The position numbers and the translations under genes are program-made. Under the pieces are notes generated by a model. It ran no database searches, had not been told where the DNA came from, and saw only the letters and a program-made list of their open reading frames with translations. DNA of 64,000 bases, from contig NZ_JAHLPU010000015.1 in NCBI RefSeq assembly GCF_018918045.1, positions 24,671 to 88,670 of the forward strand, given 5' to 3'. This document shows positions 50,417-59,470 of this stretch, piece by piece. The DNA comes from Pseudoflavonifractor sp. MSJ-30. Lineage in GTDB: Bacteria; Bacillota; Clostridia; Oscillospirales; Oscillospiraceae. Positions within the stretch are counted from its first letter, which is position 1. Each line of letters begins with the position of its first letter.

Positions 50417-51211
50417 ATGTGGCCATTTGACATTTTCAGAAAGAAAAAATCAGAAAACGCAGAAGAAACGCAAGAACAGACCGGAATAGTCAATGCCGAA
50501 ACACAGAAAACCATTTTAGGCGAACAAAAAGATTCTGCCACGTTTGAAGAAACAGCAGAATTTAATCCGTTGAGCATCGATAGCGTTATTGGTTATATAA
50601 AAAAGCAGAACCCGGAATCTTCGGCGCAGGACGTAGCCAATATAATTACAAAGCTATCCGAACCGGAAGAAGATCAAGACCACTTAACCCCTGAAGGTGA
50701 TTTGCCGTGGGGGTGGCGTACTGCGCATGAAAAAGAAACAAAACGATATGAAGTCAAGTACAAAAAGATGTGGTCTGCGTGGTACGAAAGCCGCTATAGT
50801 TCCCCAAACACACAGCTTGAAGCATTGGAAGCATTCGTTAGTTACATGGTTAGAACGAAAAAACTGTTTGAGAAAAAAGGGGAATGTTTCAATTGTTGGC
50901 GGGATGATTTGTTTACAGATGATTATCTTGAAAAGTTGTCAAAAGAATTGGATGACTTGAAAGTAAATATTGAAAAACTAAATGCAGAATACGAAGCTAA
51001 GCAAGAGTTTGAAATCCATGTACTACCCACATTACGGGAAAATCTAGTAGAAATAATCAGAGAAAATCCAGGCATTTTACAGAAAGATATATACAAATTA
51101 TTTGACCCAATAGCAAAAGCATACATTCAGGAGCAGCTTTATTCTGCCAGCAAATCAAATCAGATTGAGCGTGAAAAAAGCGGGAATACGTACAAACTTT
51201 ATTGCAAATAA
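50417..51211 (+). CDS. Winged-helix protein, possible prophage cargo
   Basis: Protein of 264 residues, no family recognised for most of it. The start MWPFDIFRKKK leads into a polar, acidic linker, a helical middle (residues ~50-190, with the coiled stretch LEKLSKELDDLKVNIEKLNA) and a C-terminal winged-helix of the LQKDIYKLFDP...IEREKSGNTYKLY type (residues ~215-264). It is on the opposite strand to the phage late genes, more AT-rich than they are, and has its own promoter and terminator, which is how lysogenic-conversion (moron) genes are arranged. The ATG at 50402 is an alternative start. Confidence 0.65.
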   Translation: MWPFDIFRKKKSENAEETQEQTGIVNAETQKTILGEQKDSATFEETAEFNPLSIDSVIGYIKKQNPESSAQDVANIITKLSEPEEDQDHLTPEGDLPWGWRTAHEKETKRYEVKYKKMWSAWYESRYSSPNTQLEALEAFVSYMVRTKKLFEKKGECFNCWRDDLFTDDYLEKLSKELDDLKVNIEKLNAEYEAKQEFEIHVLPTLRENLVEIIRENPGILQKDIYKLFDPIAKAYIQEQLYSASKSNQIEREKSGNTYKLYCK

Positions 51212-51245
51212 AAAGGGGGAAGGCCGCAAGACCTTCCCCCCTTTT
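51211..51245. terminator. Bidirectional terminator at the end of the phage late operon
   Basis: AAAAGGGGGAAGG, 8-nt loop, CCTTCCCCCCTTTT: T tracts on both strands, between the cargo gene and the convergent endolysin gene. Confidence 0.92.
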
Positions 51246-51246
51246 G

Positions 51247-51894
51247 TCACAGAATATCCACATGAACGGAGTTCCCGCCGCCGATGACATAACAGTAGCG
51301 AAGTTTCCCCGCCTTTACCAGGCTGTCGCAGTATGCCTTGACCGCGGAGCCGGAAAAGCCCCTCACGATGATATCTGCCGCCTTGCCCTGCACATGGCGG
51401 GAGTTCGGGACGCTGCCACACAAGGAATCGTTGTATGTCTGACACCGCACCCCGGAACCGCCGGCATGGGGGTCATTCGGGGGCAGCGGCACGATGGTGA
51501 TCGGCGCTTGAAAATGCTCCCAAATGTCCGTGTCCAGCGTCCGCATCAAGTTTTCGGCAGGCTCTACCGGGAAGCCGCCGCACTTGCCGCAGGGGCAGCG
51601 CATTTCTTCACGCTTGAAGTGCTTGAGATCATCCCAGAACGTGCCGGTCTTGCCGCTGGTCGCCGAAGAATCCTTGTCATCTGTGGTCTGCTTCTTCTCC
51701 GGCATCCCGTAGGCCACAGCATGGCGCAGGGCCTTTTGTGTGGCTGTTCCGGCCACGCCATCAACTGTCAAGCCGCCGAAGTCCAGCTGAAATGCCTTGA
51801 CAGCTTTCCGGGTATTTGTACCGTCCAGCCCATCAATTTTACCGGGGGCATAGCCCAGATAATCCAACAGGTTTTGGATTTGCCGTGTGTTCAT
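51247..51894 (-). CDS. Phage endolysin: PG-binding domain plus M15 peptidase
   Basis: Lytic enzyme of 215 residues. Residues 1-58 are a peptidoglycan-binding type 1 domain (IQNLLDYLGYAPGKIDGLDG, TRKAVKAFQ). After a polar linker, residues ~85-215 are an M15A-type D,D-peptidase: FKREEMRCPCGKCGGFP, zinc ligands in SRHVQGKAADIIV and VHVDIL. It would cut peptidoglycan cross-links for host lysis. No holin gene is adjacent. The start overlaps the small gene before it by 4 bp. Confidence 0.93.
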   Translation of the reverse strand: MNTRQIQNLLDYLGYAPGKIDGLDGTNTRKAVKAFQLDFGGLTVDGVAGTATQKALRHAVAYGMPEKKQTTDDKDSSATSGKTGTFWDDLKHFKREEMRCPCGKCGGFPVEPAENLMRTLDTDIWEHFQAPITIVPLPPNDPHAGGSGVRCQTYNDSLCGSVPNSRHVQGKAADIIVRGFSGSAVKAYCDSLVKAGKLRYCYVIGGGNSVHVDIL

Positions 51895-52073
51895 TTTATC
51901 ACCACCCCGTACTTAGCAAGGATTGTGATGATATCATCCGTCAGGACTTTTTTCAGCTGGCCAGGGGGGAGCTTGGCAATACTCGCCGCAATGGCTCTCA
52001 TATCCTGCTCCCCATCCTCGGCGGCACGGATCTCCACCAGCCGCTTTTTGGCTCCATTACTCCACTTCTGCAT
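51891..52073 (-). CDS. Small phage protein before endolysin
   Basis: 60 residues, soluble, helical, starting MQKWSNGAKKRLVEIRAAED. GGAGG lies ~10 bp upstream inside the end of the preceding small gene, which it overlaps by 17 bp, and its stop overlaps the endolysin start. It has no transmembrane helix, so it is not a holin. No family recognised. Confidence 0.7.
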   Translation of the reverse strand: MQKWSNGAKKRLVEIRAAEDGEQDMRAIAASIAKLPPGQLKKVLTDDIITILAKYGVVIK

Positions 52074-52182
52074 CCGGCTTCACCTCCAAGATGGTCAGCG
52101 CATTTTTCATATCTGCGCCCTCGGCTTTCATTTCTGTGATTTTTGCAAGGATTCTCTGTTTCCGTTCCTCAATGGTCATCAT
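52057..52182 (-). CDS. Small phage protein (41 residues)
   Basis: Starts MMTIEERKQRILAKITEMKA at the ATGA overlap with the stop of the upstream gene and ends KPDAEVE. Highly charged and helical. The coupling on both sides and its composition make it likely real. Position resembles that of XkdX-like small genes between tail fibre and lysis genes, but the sequence is not one I recognise. Confidence 0.6.
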   Translation of the reverse strand: MMTIEERKQRILAKITEMKAEGADMKNALTILEVKPDAEVE

Positions 52183-52496
52183 GTCACCCCCAGCGCAGTT
52201 TCGATTTCGGACAGGGCGGCTTCGTACTCCGCATTCTGTGCGGTCAGGTTTTCATACCGCTCCCGCTCATAGGCCCGCTGGGCGGCGTCCAGCTCCTCCC
52301 AGGGCTTCCACGGAGTGACCATTTCCCCGGAAAATACCGTTCCGTCCTCCCGCACCCAAGTAGAGCCATCTGGTACAAAACGGTATCCCTCGATGTAAGC
52401 AGCGCACTTGCCGTCAAATGCGGTAGTCTCCACAGCGGTCAGCCCGTCTCCGGCTACGGTGTGGCACTTGAAATCACTATCAATATAAATCGTCAT
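52179..52496 (-). CDS. Phage tail-fibre-associated protein, unknown
   Basis: 105 residues from the ATG at 52496 (GAGGTG upstream; a GTG three codons earlier is possible). Begins MTIYIDSDFKCHT and continues into a small beta domain (VETTAFDGKCAAYIEGYRFV) and a helical tail with EELDAAQRAYERERYE. This composition, a beta head and a helical end just after the receptor-binding gene, is common for small proteins of phage tail regions. Function unknown. Confidence 0.7.
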   Translation of the reverse strand: MTIYIDSDFKCHTVAGDGLTAVETTAFDGKCAAYIEGYRFVPDGSTWVREDGTVFSGEMVTPWKPWEELDAAQRAYERERYENLTAQNAEYEAALSEIETALGVT

Positions 52497-52506
52497 ACCC
52501 GTCACC

Positions 52507-53307
52507 TCACGTCAACCACATTTTGGCGATTTTGAGCCAGCCCTGCATAGACGCAACACTTGTATAGAACTTAACGTAGTAAGGACCAGATACAGATGAT
52601 ATGTCAATTGAATAATCTGTGAGAGTGTTACTCTTAGTGTCTATATCCTTATACGCGATATAATCATCTTTTGAGTAACCGTTAGTGTTACATATGCCAA
52701 ACCTTGCGCTACCTCGTCCTCCGGAGTTGCTGTAATTGGAGTAACACCGAATATGCAGTGTCTTATATGGTCCGACATTAACCTTCTTGCCCGTACATGC
52801 CATAACATCTTTGCCGGATGTCTGCGATGTCAATCCTGTATCAAATGCGCCATCTTTTACACTGAATTTGCTCAGCGTCCAGCCTCCGGTTATGGTTGTG
52901 TACTGGTCTCCGTAATCAAACAGCGTGCCGTTCCAGAAATGCACCCACGTATTGCTATGGCACACATAAGCGTCAACGTCCACCCAGTTTCCGGTGGAAC
53001 CCTGTACCTGCTGACAACGGTATGGCGTCACTTTCATTCGATTCACGATTCCGGACACTCTGGTGTTGAAAATATCCAAGACATTATTGGTCGTCAAAGG
53101 ATCAGCACCGCCGATTTCACCTTGGACTGCGATAAATCCCACACCTGCGGTATCCCAAACCGGTGTAAACTCAAAGTGCGTCATAGCCACCGAAGACTTG
53201 ACCCAGATTCGCCCTTCCTTTTTGGCCGGTTCCGCCGTCTGGCATACTACGTCATAATACAATTGGCTTCTGCCACCGCCAGCCCCGGCGTTTGTTCTTC
53301 CAATCAT
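52507..53307 (-). CDS. Putative receptor-binding/tail fibre protein
   Basis: 266 residues from the ATG at 53307, which overlaps the upstream stop by 4 bp. The N-terminus is glycine-rich (IGRTNAGAGGGRSQL), followed by beta-rich text typical of phage fibres and carbohydrate-binding modules (residues ~150-266, WTLSKFSVKDGAFDTGLTSQ, YKTLHIRCYSNYSNSGGRG). Being last of the structural tail genes, it is the best candidate for host recognition. More AT-rich in its last part than the neighbouring genes. Confidence 0.65.
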   Translation of the reverse strand: MIGRTNAGAGGGRSQLYYDVVCQTAEPAKKEGRIWVKSSVAMTHFEFTPVWDTAGVGFIAVQGEIGGADPLTTNNVLDIFNTRVSGIVNRMKVTPYRCQQVQGSTGNWVDVDAYVCHSNTWVHFWNGTLFDYGDQYTTITGGWTLSKFSVKDGAFDTGLTSQTSGKDVMACTGKKVNVGPYKTLHIRCYSNYSNSGGRGSARFGICNTNGYSKDDYIAYKDIDTKSNTLTDYSIDISSVSGPYYVKFYTSVASMQGWLKIAKMWLT

Positions 53308-54203
53308 GCGCTTGTGCCCCCTCTCCAACAGATAATAGTCGGGATGGTAATAGTCGCTCCCGGCGCATCGGCAGCGTAGATATACACACCGCCGTTGTAG
53401 CACTCCGCCACCGGCGCAAAGCTGTTGTCAGCCATTGCCGCCAGCCCGAAGACCACCTCCGGAACCATGGCAGCCGTCACGCCGGACAGGGCCACAGCGG
53501 CCCGGTAGGGGTAGTCCCCGTAGGTGCTGTCAGATGCCCACTTGGATGCCGGGACCGCCGTATCCGCAAAGCAGAGCTTTGCCAGCTCCACCCCCGAACC
53601 GGCTTCCAGCTGCGCCAGCTCCTGGGCCAGACTGTCCAGCATGGCCATATACTGGGCGTTGATGGTGGTGGTGTCGATTTCCAGCCCATCCGTGACCAGC
53701 CCGCAGACAGCCGGGTCAAGCCGCTCGTCCGTGATCATGCTTGCCGTTACCGCCGTGATGCCGGCCCCTACAGCCACCCGTGCAAGGCTGATCTGCCGGA
53801 CGGTGCTGTTGTTCGTCAAGGCGGGGGCTTCCGGTGTGCTGGACGCTGTGCCCTTCAGTACCTTGATTTCCGGAAGGTCAACATAGTTCGTGGTTTTCCA
53901 TTCCACAATGACCCGGTCGATTCTGTCCAGTGCTCCATCCGCAATGTCAATGGACAGCTCCAAAAGCGCACCATCGTTTTTCAGGGTGTCGTTCCACCAG
54001 ACGATTCCATTGCCGCCCGCATCGGTCAGCCAGCCCGTGCCGTCCGTCACTGTGACCGCCATGCCGGGCGTTTCCAGCGCCGCTACAGCGGCATTTCCAG
54101 CTGCCGAAAACACGCCGGACGTGCGTCCGTGCAGCCAGCGCATGACGGCTTCAGCGCCTACATACACGTCCTGATTGTTGGGGAAAGATTTGATATTAGC
54201 CAT
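53304..54203 (-). CDS. Phage baseplate/tail fibre protein
   Basis: 299 residues, beginning MANIKSFPNNQDVYVGAEAV. The pattern with GAEAVMRWLHGRTSGVF, DGTGWLTDAGGNGIVWWNDT and DIADGALDRIDRVIVEWKTT is familiar from upper baseplate proteins (BppU-like or DUF2612-type neighbours) of Firmicutes siphophages, where it links the tail tip to the receptor-binding protein. 8-bp overlap with the upstream gene. Confidence 0.7.
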   Translation of the reverse strand: MANIKSFPNNQDVYVGAEAVMRWLHGRTSGVFSAAGNAAVAALETPGMAVTVTDGTGWLTDAGGNGIVWWNDTLKNDGALLELSIDIADGALDRIDRVIVEWKTTNYVDLPEIKVLKGTASSTPEAPALTNNSTVRQISLARVAVGAGITAVTASMITDERLDPAVCGLVTDGLEIDTTTINAQYMAMLDSLAQELAQLEAGSGVELAKLCFADTAVPASKWASDSTYGDYPYRAAVALSGVTAAMVPEVVFGLAAMADNSFAPVAECYNGGVYIYAADAPGATITIPTIICWRGGTSA

Positions 54204-55251
54204 TCAGTTTCAACGCCTCCAATGCCGTTAAAATAGGTTCTCCAAGGGTGACTTCCGTCTTCTCCCCTGTAGCGTCAAGGGTGTATTTGATGCCCGTGAC
54301 CCGTGCGTTAAACTCCACGCCGTACCTGATGGACACGCAGGAAACGATATCCCCCATGTCATACAGCCGCCCGAAGTCCTCCGGGTCAATAGTGACGGTG
54401 AAGCTCTTCCGCCGGATCTGCTCCTTCAGGGTGTCCATAGCGTCCGAAAGCACCCGCTTTTTCATGGCGGTAAAGTCCTCCCCGTCCTCCGGGGACAGAT
54501 TGGAATCAATCCACAGCTCCCGGGCATTGGCCCCGCAGGTTCCCACAAGGTGCATCTGCACGGTGTCTTCCCAGTCCCAGCGAACGAAAGCCGTTGTGTA
54601 AAAGGTGCTGTCATCGTCATTGCAAACCAGGTCTTTTGCCGTCCCCTGCTCAGTCGAGAAAACAACCCTGTGAATGCCCTGCGTCCGGTCAATTCCCTTG
54701 AAGACCTCGAACGTCCATTTTTTCGTGGTATCGTCCCAGCGCATCCGCCGCCCCAGTTCGCCATATTCAAGGACGGGGGTCAGTTCATCCAGCAGCTGCC
54801 CGCCATAGACAACGCTTTCGTCCACATCTTTGGTGGTTTCGTCATCCCCTTGGTAAGTTTCTTCCAGCCCCTTGACCGGGGCAGTCTGGATTCTGCTTTC
54901 CAGTCCCCGCAGGTTGCCGTTGACGGCCTCATACACGCCGCTTTCAATGTTCGTGATCTTCGTCTTTTGGGACGCTACCCGCCGATTCAGGATTGCTTCC
55001 GCCGTGTAGCCGTTGGCCGTAATACGGCGATAGGATGTGTCGATTTTGACGTTGACCAGAATATAGGTCAGCTTTCGGTCGGTGTCGTAAATGACATTCC
55101 CCACCTTCAGGGCCTGAATATTGTGGTCATCAATGGGAGCAACCAGCATCAGCTTCCCGATATCGTTGTAATACGCCGTCATGGTGATGCTGATTGCATG
55201 GGTCATGCCGTACCGGGTGGAAAAGTCCTCCGGGTAAATTTCGATGCTCAC
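54196..55251 (-). CDS. Siphovirus tail tip protein (ReqiPepy6 Gp37-like)
   Basis: 351 residues. Starts MSIEIYPEDFSTRYGMTHAI and has the features of the Gp37-like/tail hub family: two beta-rich domains with a helical insertion (ETTKDVDESVVYGGQLLDEL) and a C-terminal segment (YDMGDIVSCVSIRYGVEFNA, GEKTEVTLGEPI). It occupies the hub position right after the distal tail protein. 4-bp overlap on the upstream side. Confidence 0.82.
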   Translation of the reverse strand: MSIEIYPEDFSTRYGMTHAISITMTAYYNDIGKLMLVAPIDDHNIQALKVGNVIYDTDRKLTYILVNVKIDTSYRRITANGYTAEAILNRRVASQKTKITNIESGVYEAVNGNLRGLESRIQTAPVKGLEETYQGDDETTKDVDESVVYGGQLLDELTPVLEYGELGRRMRWDDTTKKWTFEVFKGIDRTQGIHRVVFSTEQGTAKDLVCNDDDSTFYTTAFVRWDWEDTVQMHLVGTCGANARELWIDSNLSPEDGEDFTAMKKRVLSDAMDTLKEQIRRKSFTVTIDPEDFGRLYDMGDIVSCVSIRYGVEFNARVTGIKYTLDATGEKTEVTLGEPILTALEALKLNG

Positions 55252-56105
55252 AGCGCCACCCCCACAACCTCGGTCGCAAAATCAATGTCAACCTGCAAGT
55301 TGGGCAGGCCCGCTTCCGCTTCCGGCTTCAATACATTATCGCCAACGTTCAGCGCAAACAGATTGCTGGACAGGCTCAGAGCGCCCCGGCATTCCCCATC
55401 TACAGAGGATTCCACCGTTGTCCGGTCGTGGGTGATCCGCACCACCAGCCGTTCCCCCGCAATCAAAGACTTGTTGATAAGCAGGAATTTCCCGGTCACA
55501 GCATTGGTGATCTTGGGGTTCGTCACAGCGTCCTTCGCCCGGAAGGTCACCGTGAAGGGGCACGGAACCTGCCCACGGTTTGGCACGTTCACCCACTTCG
55601 TTTCAAACAGCTGCCCGAAAGCATACTCCCGGGAGATATTCCACGGGAACTTGAACAGCGGCTTGATGCCCGCCAGGGTGACCGATGCCGTATCGTCCCT
55701 GCACCAATACGGGTATGCAGCAGTCAGCGTGAATTGGAATTGCGCTCCCCAGCGCTTGGCCTCCACCGTGGGCGTGGCCGTAGGCCGGACAACCAGATAC
55801 AGGTCATCGGCATACAGCCGCCCGCCGATATCGGGCCGAATGACCGACAGCAGCCGTTCTTTGCCCTTGGCCTGTGCGTCTCCTACCAGATAGCCCGTGA
55901 TATTCACGGGCCGGGGCTGCACATTTGCGCTTTGCACGGTTGCGCCGGTCTGGTTGATGCCCTGGGCCGTGGACAGATTCACCGTAACGGTATCAACGCC
56001 GGTTGGCTTGTTGATTAAAAAGCCCCCGGCATAGTCGAAGGTCACGCTGTCCCCCTGATCGTTCACATAGCGGAACAGCTTGGAAAGATTGTTGAAATTT
56101 TTCAC
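55248..56105 (-). CDS. Phage distal tail protein (Dit)
   Basis: 285 residues from a GTG start at 56105 that overlaps the stop of the tape-measure gene as GTGA. N-terminal half with the family pattern RYVNDQGDSVTFDYAGGFLI and later NITGYLVGDAQAKGKERLLS, RPDIGGRLYADDLY; the second half is a carbohydrate-binding-like beta sandwich. Dit forms the hexameric ring connecting tail tube and tip. The frame continues upstream but only within the tape-measure gene. Confidence 0.85.
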   Translation of the reverse strand: MKNFNNLSKLFRYVNDQGDSVTFDYAGGFLINKPTGVDTVTVNLSTAQGINQTGATVQSANVQPRPVNITGYLVGDAQAKGKERLLSVIRPDIGGRLYADDLYLVVRPTATPTVEAKRWGAQFQFTLTAAYPYWCRDDTASVTLAGIKPLFKFPWNISREYAFGQLFETKWVNVPNRGQVPCPFTVTFRAKDAVTNPKITNAVTGKFLLINKSLIAGERLVVRITHDRTTVESSVDGECRGALSLSSNLFALNVGDNVLKPEAEAGLPNLQVDIDFATEVVGVAL

Positions 56106-58675
56106 GTTGCCCACCTCGCAATTTCCCAGTAGGCCGCAGTCGCCGCTGCGATTTCCGCCGGGGTCTGGGGCACAGCCTGGATGTTCTGGACGATGGTCAC
56201 GCCGCTGCTGCTCCTGTTTCCGCCGTGCTGCAAGGGCGCGGCGTCCGCAGAACCGGAACGCTTTCCGGCTCTCCACGCCCGGGCCTCTGCCGCCGTCAGG
56301 ACAGCTTCGCCTTTGTGGAGCCGTGCTGGGTATTCATCGTATGGCACATAGTCCAGGCCGTCCTTATGGCCGAAAGCAACCATAGAAGGCTTCGAACCGC
56401 CGCCTCCACGGCCTCCCCCGCTTCCGTTTCCGCCTCCGCTTCCGTTTCCGCCACCGGCAACCACATTCACGGTCATGGTAATGGTTCCGATAGCGGCTTG
56501 CAGGGCGCTTGTCAGTTTGCTGCCAAGGTCAGACATAGCCTGTACTGCCGTGTCTCCACCCTCTGTAAGAGTGTCCCGGAAAGCGCTCATAGTAGCCGCT
56601 GCCGCAGCTCCGGCCTCCCCAGACTTGTCCCACTCGCCAATTTCCGTGTTGAACTGCTCACCCAGTTGCTTTAGCTTGTTTCCCAGGTCTGTAATGCCCT
56701 CGGTCATGGACATGGTAAGCCCGTCCTGACTTTCCTCCAGCTGGGATTGCAGCCCGGTCAGATTCTGAACGATCTGCTGCCCGCCCTCAGAGGTTGCGCC
56801 GCCCGCCTTGTCCATTGCATCCACAATCGCTTGGGCATAGGCCGCACCGTCAGCGCCCATGGATTGCAGCTGATTGGCAAAGCTGCCCAGGCCCGCTTCC
56901 GTCAGGGTCTGGATATTCTGGTTGTAGGTGGTGAAGTAGTCGATCTGGGACTGCATCCCGTCCGTCATGTCTTTCAGGGAGACTTTAGCTTGTTTCGCCA
57001 CCTTCTGAAAGGGGGAGAACCAGCCGTCAATATTCTGGGAAATCTGGTTGTAGACGGAAACGGCGTTGTCCATCAGCTTTGTGACGGAATCCGTGTAATT
57101 GTTCGTGATTTCTTGCAGCCGACTGACGGGCTGTTCCGTAGCCTCTGCCGCCTCCGCCATTGTGTACGCGCCTGTTTCAATAATCTTTTTGAAATTATTG
57201 TACTGGGCTTGTGCCAAACTGTATGCGTAATCATCACTTTTCGACCACTCTGTTCCGGCGTTATCCCCGGAATAGCTGTCATTCAAAGCATCCATTACGG
57301 CCTTTGCCTTTTCCATCCCCGCAACAGCCTCTTCATAGGTCGTTGCGGACACCTGCGACTGTTCATCAAATTCCTTGACGTACTCGCTGGCATGGTGGAA
57401 AGCAAGACCCAACGCTCCTACCGTTACGGCCCCAATTGCTACAGGCCCGGCAATACTTCCGGCCCCCATTGCGGCAAACGCCAATTCAGCCGCCGTTTTA
57501 AGCTGCCCAAAAGCGTTTATTGCTTTCACAATGGCAACTCCGGCAAGCGTGGTTCCCAAAGCAATGGCAACATCCTCAACGACCCCGAGGTAGCTGTCGA
57601 AATTCGTAGTCAAATCCTGAATGATCGGAATCAGCCTGCTCAAAAGCGGATCGCCTACACCAGCCAGAAACTGCCGCCAGGTCTCCTTCAGGTTTCCGAC
57701 AACATTTTCAAAGCCGTCTGCCTCTCTGGAAGCCTGCCCCATAGCACCGGAAAGCTCCTGTGCGTCCGTAACCATTTTCAGAAGCGTCTGCTGCTTCTGA
57801 ATCTCGGTCAAATCCTGGTATTTCTGGCCGAACAGCTCCATCGCAGCCGCGTTTCTGGTTGTTTCCGTACAAGAAACACCCAGCGCCGCGTCATTCGCAA
57901 AATTGCCCTTCAAGAAGGATTGCAAAGATTCTGTCGCGTCTTCCAGACTGATATCGTAGTATGCCGCCGCGTCAGCCGCAGCGGTCAAGGCAGTTTGCAT
58001 CAGGTCAAGAGCCTGTGCGCTGTCCGCGCCGGACGATTTCGCAAAAGCGTATATTTTCGTGCCGGAATCCTGAAGCCGTGTCGCCACAATGCCGGTTTCC
58101 TCGGCGATCGTGTTCAGAATGCTTCTGGCCGTTTTTGTCAGGTCTTTACCGCCAACGGAAAAAGTCTGCTGGAACTGCGCGTTGGATGCTTTGACCTCTG
58201 CCGCCGTTTCCACGCAGGTCTTTCCGAAGGCAACGATTCTGTCAACAGCGAAATACGTTGCGACCATTGACCCGATTTTGGAAAACGCGCCGGAAATGAC
58301 GTTACTGGACTCTTCGGCGCTTCCCGCAACATCCGAAAGCGAAGTGTCAAATTTGTTTGCTTCCTTCTCCGCCTCCGACAATGCTTCCTTATTTTCCTTT
58401 AACTCTTTGGAAAGGCGGTCGATTTCCTGCGCGCACTCTTTCGCTTCTTTTGAATTCTTGCCCTGGGTCAGGTAAAAATCCTGATATTTCCGCTTCAAAA
58501 GGTTGATTTTGTTCTGCTGGGTGAAAATAGCGTTGGTCAGCTTCTCGGTGTTCTGGCCGAAGCTCTCAAAGGCCGTTCCCGCTTTTTTTGCGCTTTCAGA
58601 CGCTTTCGAAAGGTCGGCCTGTGCCTTGTCCACTCCTTCCAGCGCAATCTTTCCCATCAGCGTAAATAAATCCAA
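56102..58675 (-). CDS. Phage tail tape measure protein
   Basis: 857 residues, the longest gene of the phage; its length sets tail length. N-terminal coiled coil (residues ~15-110), central hydrophobic helices (e.g. ~380-425, TTLAGVAIVKAINAF and AAELAFAAMGAGSIAGPVAIG), Gln/Ala-rich helical part and a Gly/Ser linker (GGGNGSGGGNGSGGG near residue 760) before a short C-terminal domain. The start is a TTG after AAGGTGAAGGGG. A terminator-like hairpin precedes it. Confidence 0.92.
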   Translation of the reverse strand: MDLFTLMGKIALEGVDKAQADLSKASESAKKAGTAFESFGQNTEKLTNAIFTQQNKINLLKRKYQDFYLTQGKNSKEAKECAQEIDRLSKELKENKEALSEAEKEANKFDTSLSDVAGSAEESSNVISGAFSKIGSMVATYFAVDRIVAFGKTCVETAAEVKASNAQFQQTFSVGGKDLTKTARSILNTIAEETGIVATRLQDSGTKIYAFAKSSGADSAQALDLMQTALTAAADAAAYYDISLEDATESLQSFLKGNFANDAALGVSCTETTRNAAAMELFGQKYQDLTEIQKQQTLLKMVTDAQELSGAMGQASREADGFENVVGNLKETWRQFLAGVGDPLLSRLIPIIQDLTTNFDSYLGVVEDVAIALGTTLAGVAIVKAINAFGQLKTAAELAFAAMGAGSIAGPVAIGAVTVGALGLAFHHASEYVKEFDEQSQVSATTYEEAVAGMEKAKAVMDALNDSYSGDNAGTEWSKSDDYAYSLAQAQYNNFKKIIETGAYTMAEAAEATEQPVSRLQEITNNYTDSVTKLMDNAVSVYNQISQNIDGWFSPFQKVAKQAKVSLKDMTDGMQSQIDYFTTYNQNIQTLTEAGLGSFANQLQSMGADGAAYAQAIVDAMDKAGGATSEGGQQIVQNLTGLQSQLEESQDGLTMSMTEGITDLGNKLKQLGEQFNTEIGEWDKSGEAGAAAAATMSAFRDTLTEGGDTAVQAMSDLGSKLTSALQAAIGTITMTVNVVAGGGNGSGGGNGSGGGRGGGGSKPSMVAFGHKDGLDYVPYDEYPARLHKGEAVLTAAEARAWRAGKRSGSADAAPLQHGGNRSSSGVTIVQNIQAVPQTPAEIAAATAAYWEIARWAT

Positions 58676-58702
58676 TCCCCTTCACCTTCTTCCTGTGAAA
58701 AT

Positions 58703-58725
58703 AAAAAAAGCCGCCCAAGGGCAGC
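58703..58725 (-). terminator. Hairpin with T tract before the tape-measure gene
   Basis: Minus strand: GCTGCC, loop CTTG, GGCGGC, then seven T, directly after the gpGT stop. It could reduce transcription into the tape-measure gene. Confidence 0.65.
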
Positions 58726-58728
58726 CGT

Positions 58729-59438
58729 CTACAGCTCCCCGGGCGGTACAAAGTTCAGGATTTCCCGGGACTGCTGAATAATCGATGCAAGGTCTTCCCC
58801 GCCGGTCTCCGCGGTGCTGTCCGGTTCCAGGGATTCCCGGAATTCGGTGTAGGACTGCGCAAAGTCCTTATGCAGCCAAAGTTCCCATAGCGCTTGTTCC
58901 TCCGTTTCCTCGTTCTTGATGGCCACGACCTCGCAAATAAATTCGTAAAGCCGCCCGCAACGAATCATCCGGTCAAGCAGGGGCAGCGGGTCGGAATACC
59001 GCTGGAAAAGCAGGTCAATGAAGCGAATATCCCCTACTTGAACAGCCTTGCAGCAGCCCCGAAAAAATCCCTGAATTCCTCTTTCCTGATGGTGTCAACC
59101 ACCATGTCCATGAAGACCGGCATGGGCAGTGCCGCAATATCCTTCACCGGCAAACCGGACAGACCGGACAGCAGCTTGTAAATATCGCCCTTGCATTTGG
59201 GCAGGTTGGAGAAGATCACGTCCGCAATGTTCACGGCAATGGTGATGCCGATGGCCGCTGCGTCCGGCTTTTCTCCCTCCACTTCGCCGCCCGTCATGGC
59301 AGCAATAGCGGCTTTCACATCATCGGATTCAAACGCCGCCTTGAATTCCTTCAGGCCAATGCCGGAAATGATTTTGACCATGGGGAAAACATCGTCAGCA
59401 GTCATTTCCCGCAGCGTATAGGCTTTTTCTTCGCGCAT
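58729..59438 (-). CDS. Tail assembly chaperone gpGT (by -1 ribosomal frameshift)
   Basis: Predicted fusion of 236 residues: the first 126 of gpG, then a -1 shift at the slippery heptamer T TTT TTC (59067-59061), then 110 residues beginning RGCCKAVQVGDIRFIDLLFQ and ending in LNFVPPGEL. The second frame is open from the slip site to the stop at 58729 and has no good start of its own. In phage lambda and many siphophages gpG and gpGT are made this way and bind the tape measure during tail assembly. Confidence 0.82.
59034..59438 (-). CDS. Tail assembly chaperone gpG
   Basis: 134 residues, MREEKAYTLREMTADDVFPM to the C-terminus GAAARLFK. Helical, located between tail tube and tape measure. It is the unshifted product of the gpG/gpGT pair; the slippery sequence lies 9 codons before its stop. 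Confidence 0.85.
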   Translation of the reverse strand: MREEKAYTLREMTADDVFPMVKIISGIGLKEFKAAFESDDVKAAIAAMTGGEVEGEKPDAAAIGITIAVNIADVIFSNLPKCKGDIYKLLSGLSGLPVKDIAALPMPVFMDMVVDTIRKEEFRDFFGAAARLFK

Positions 59439-59470
59439 TGTAAAATCCCTTTCTGGTTAGATTGGTTTAA

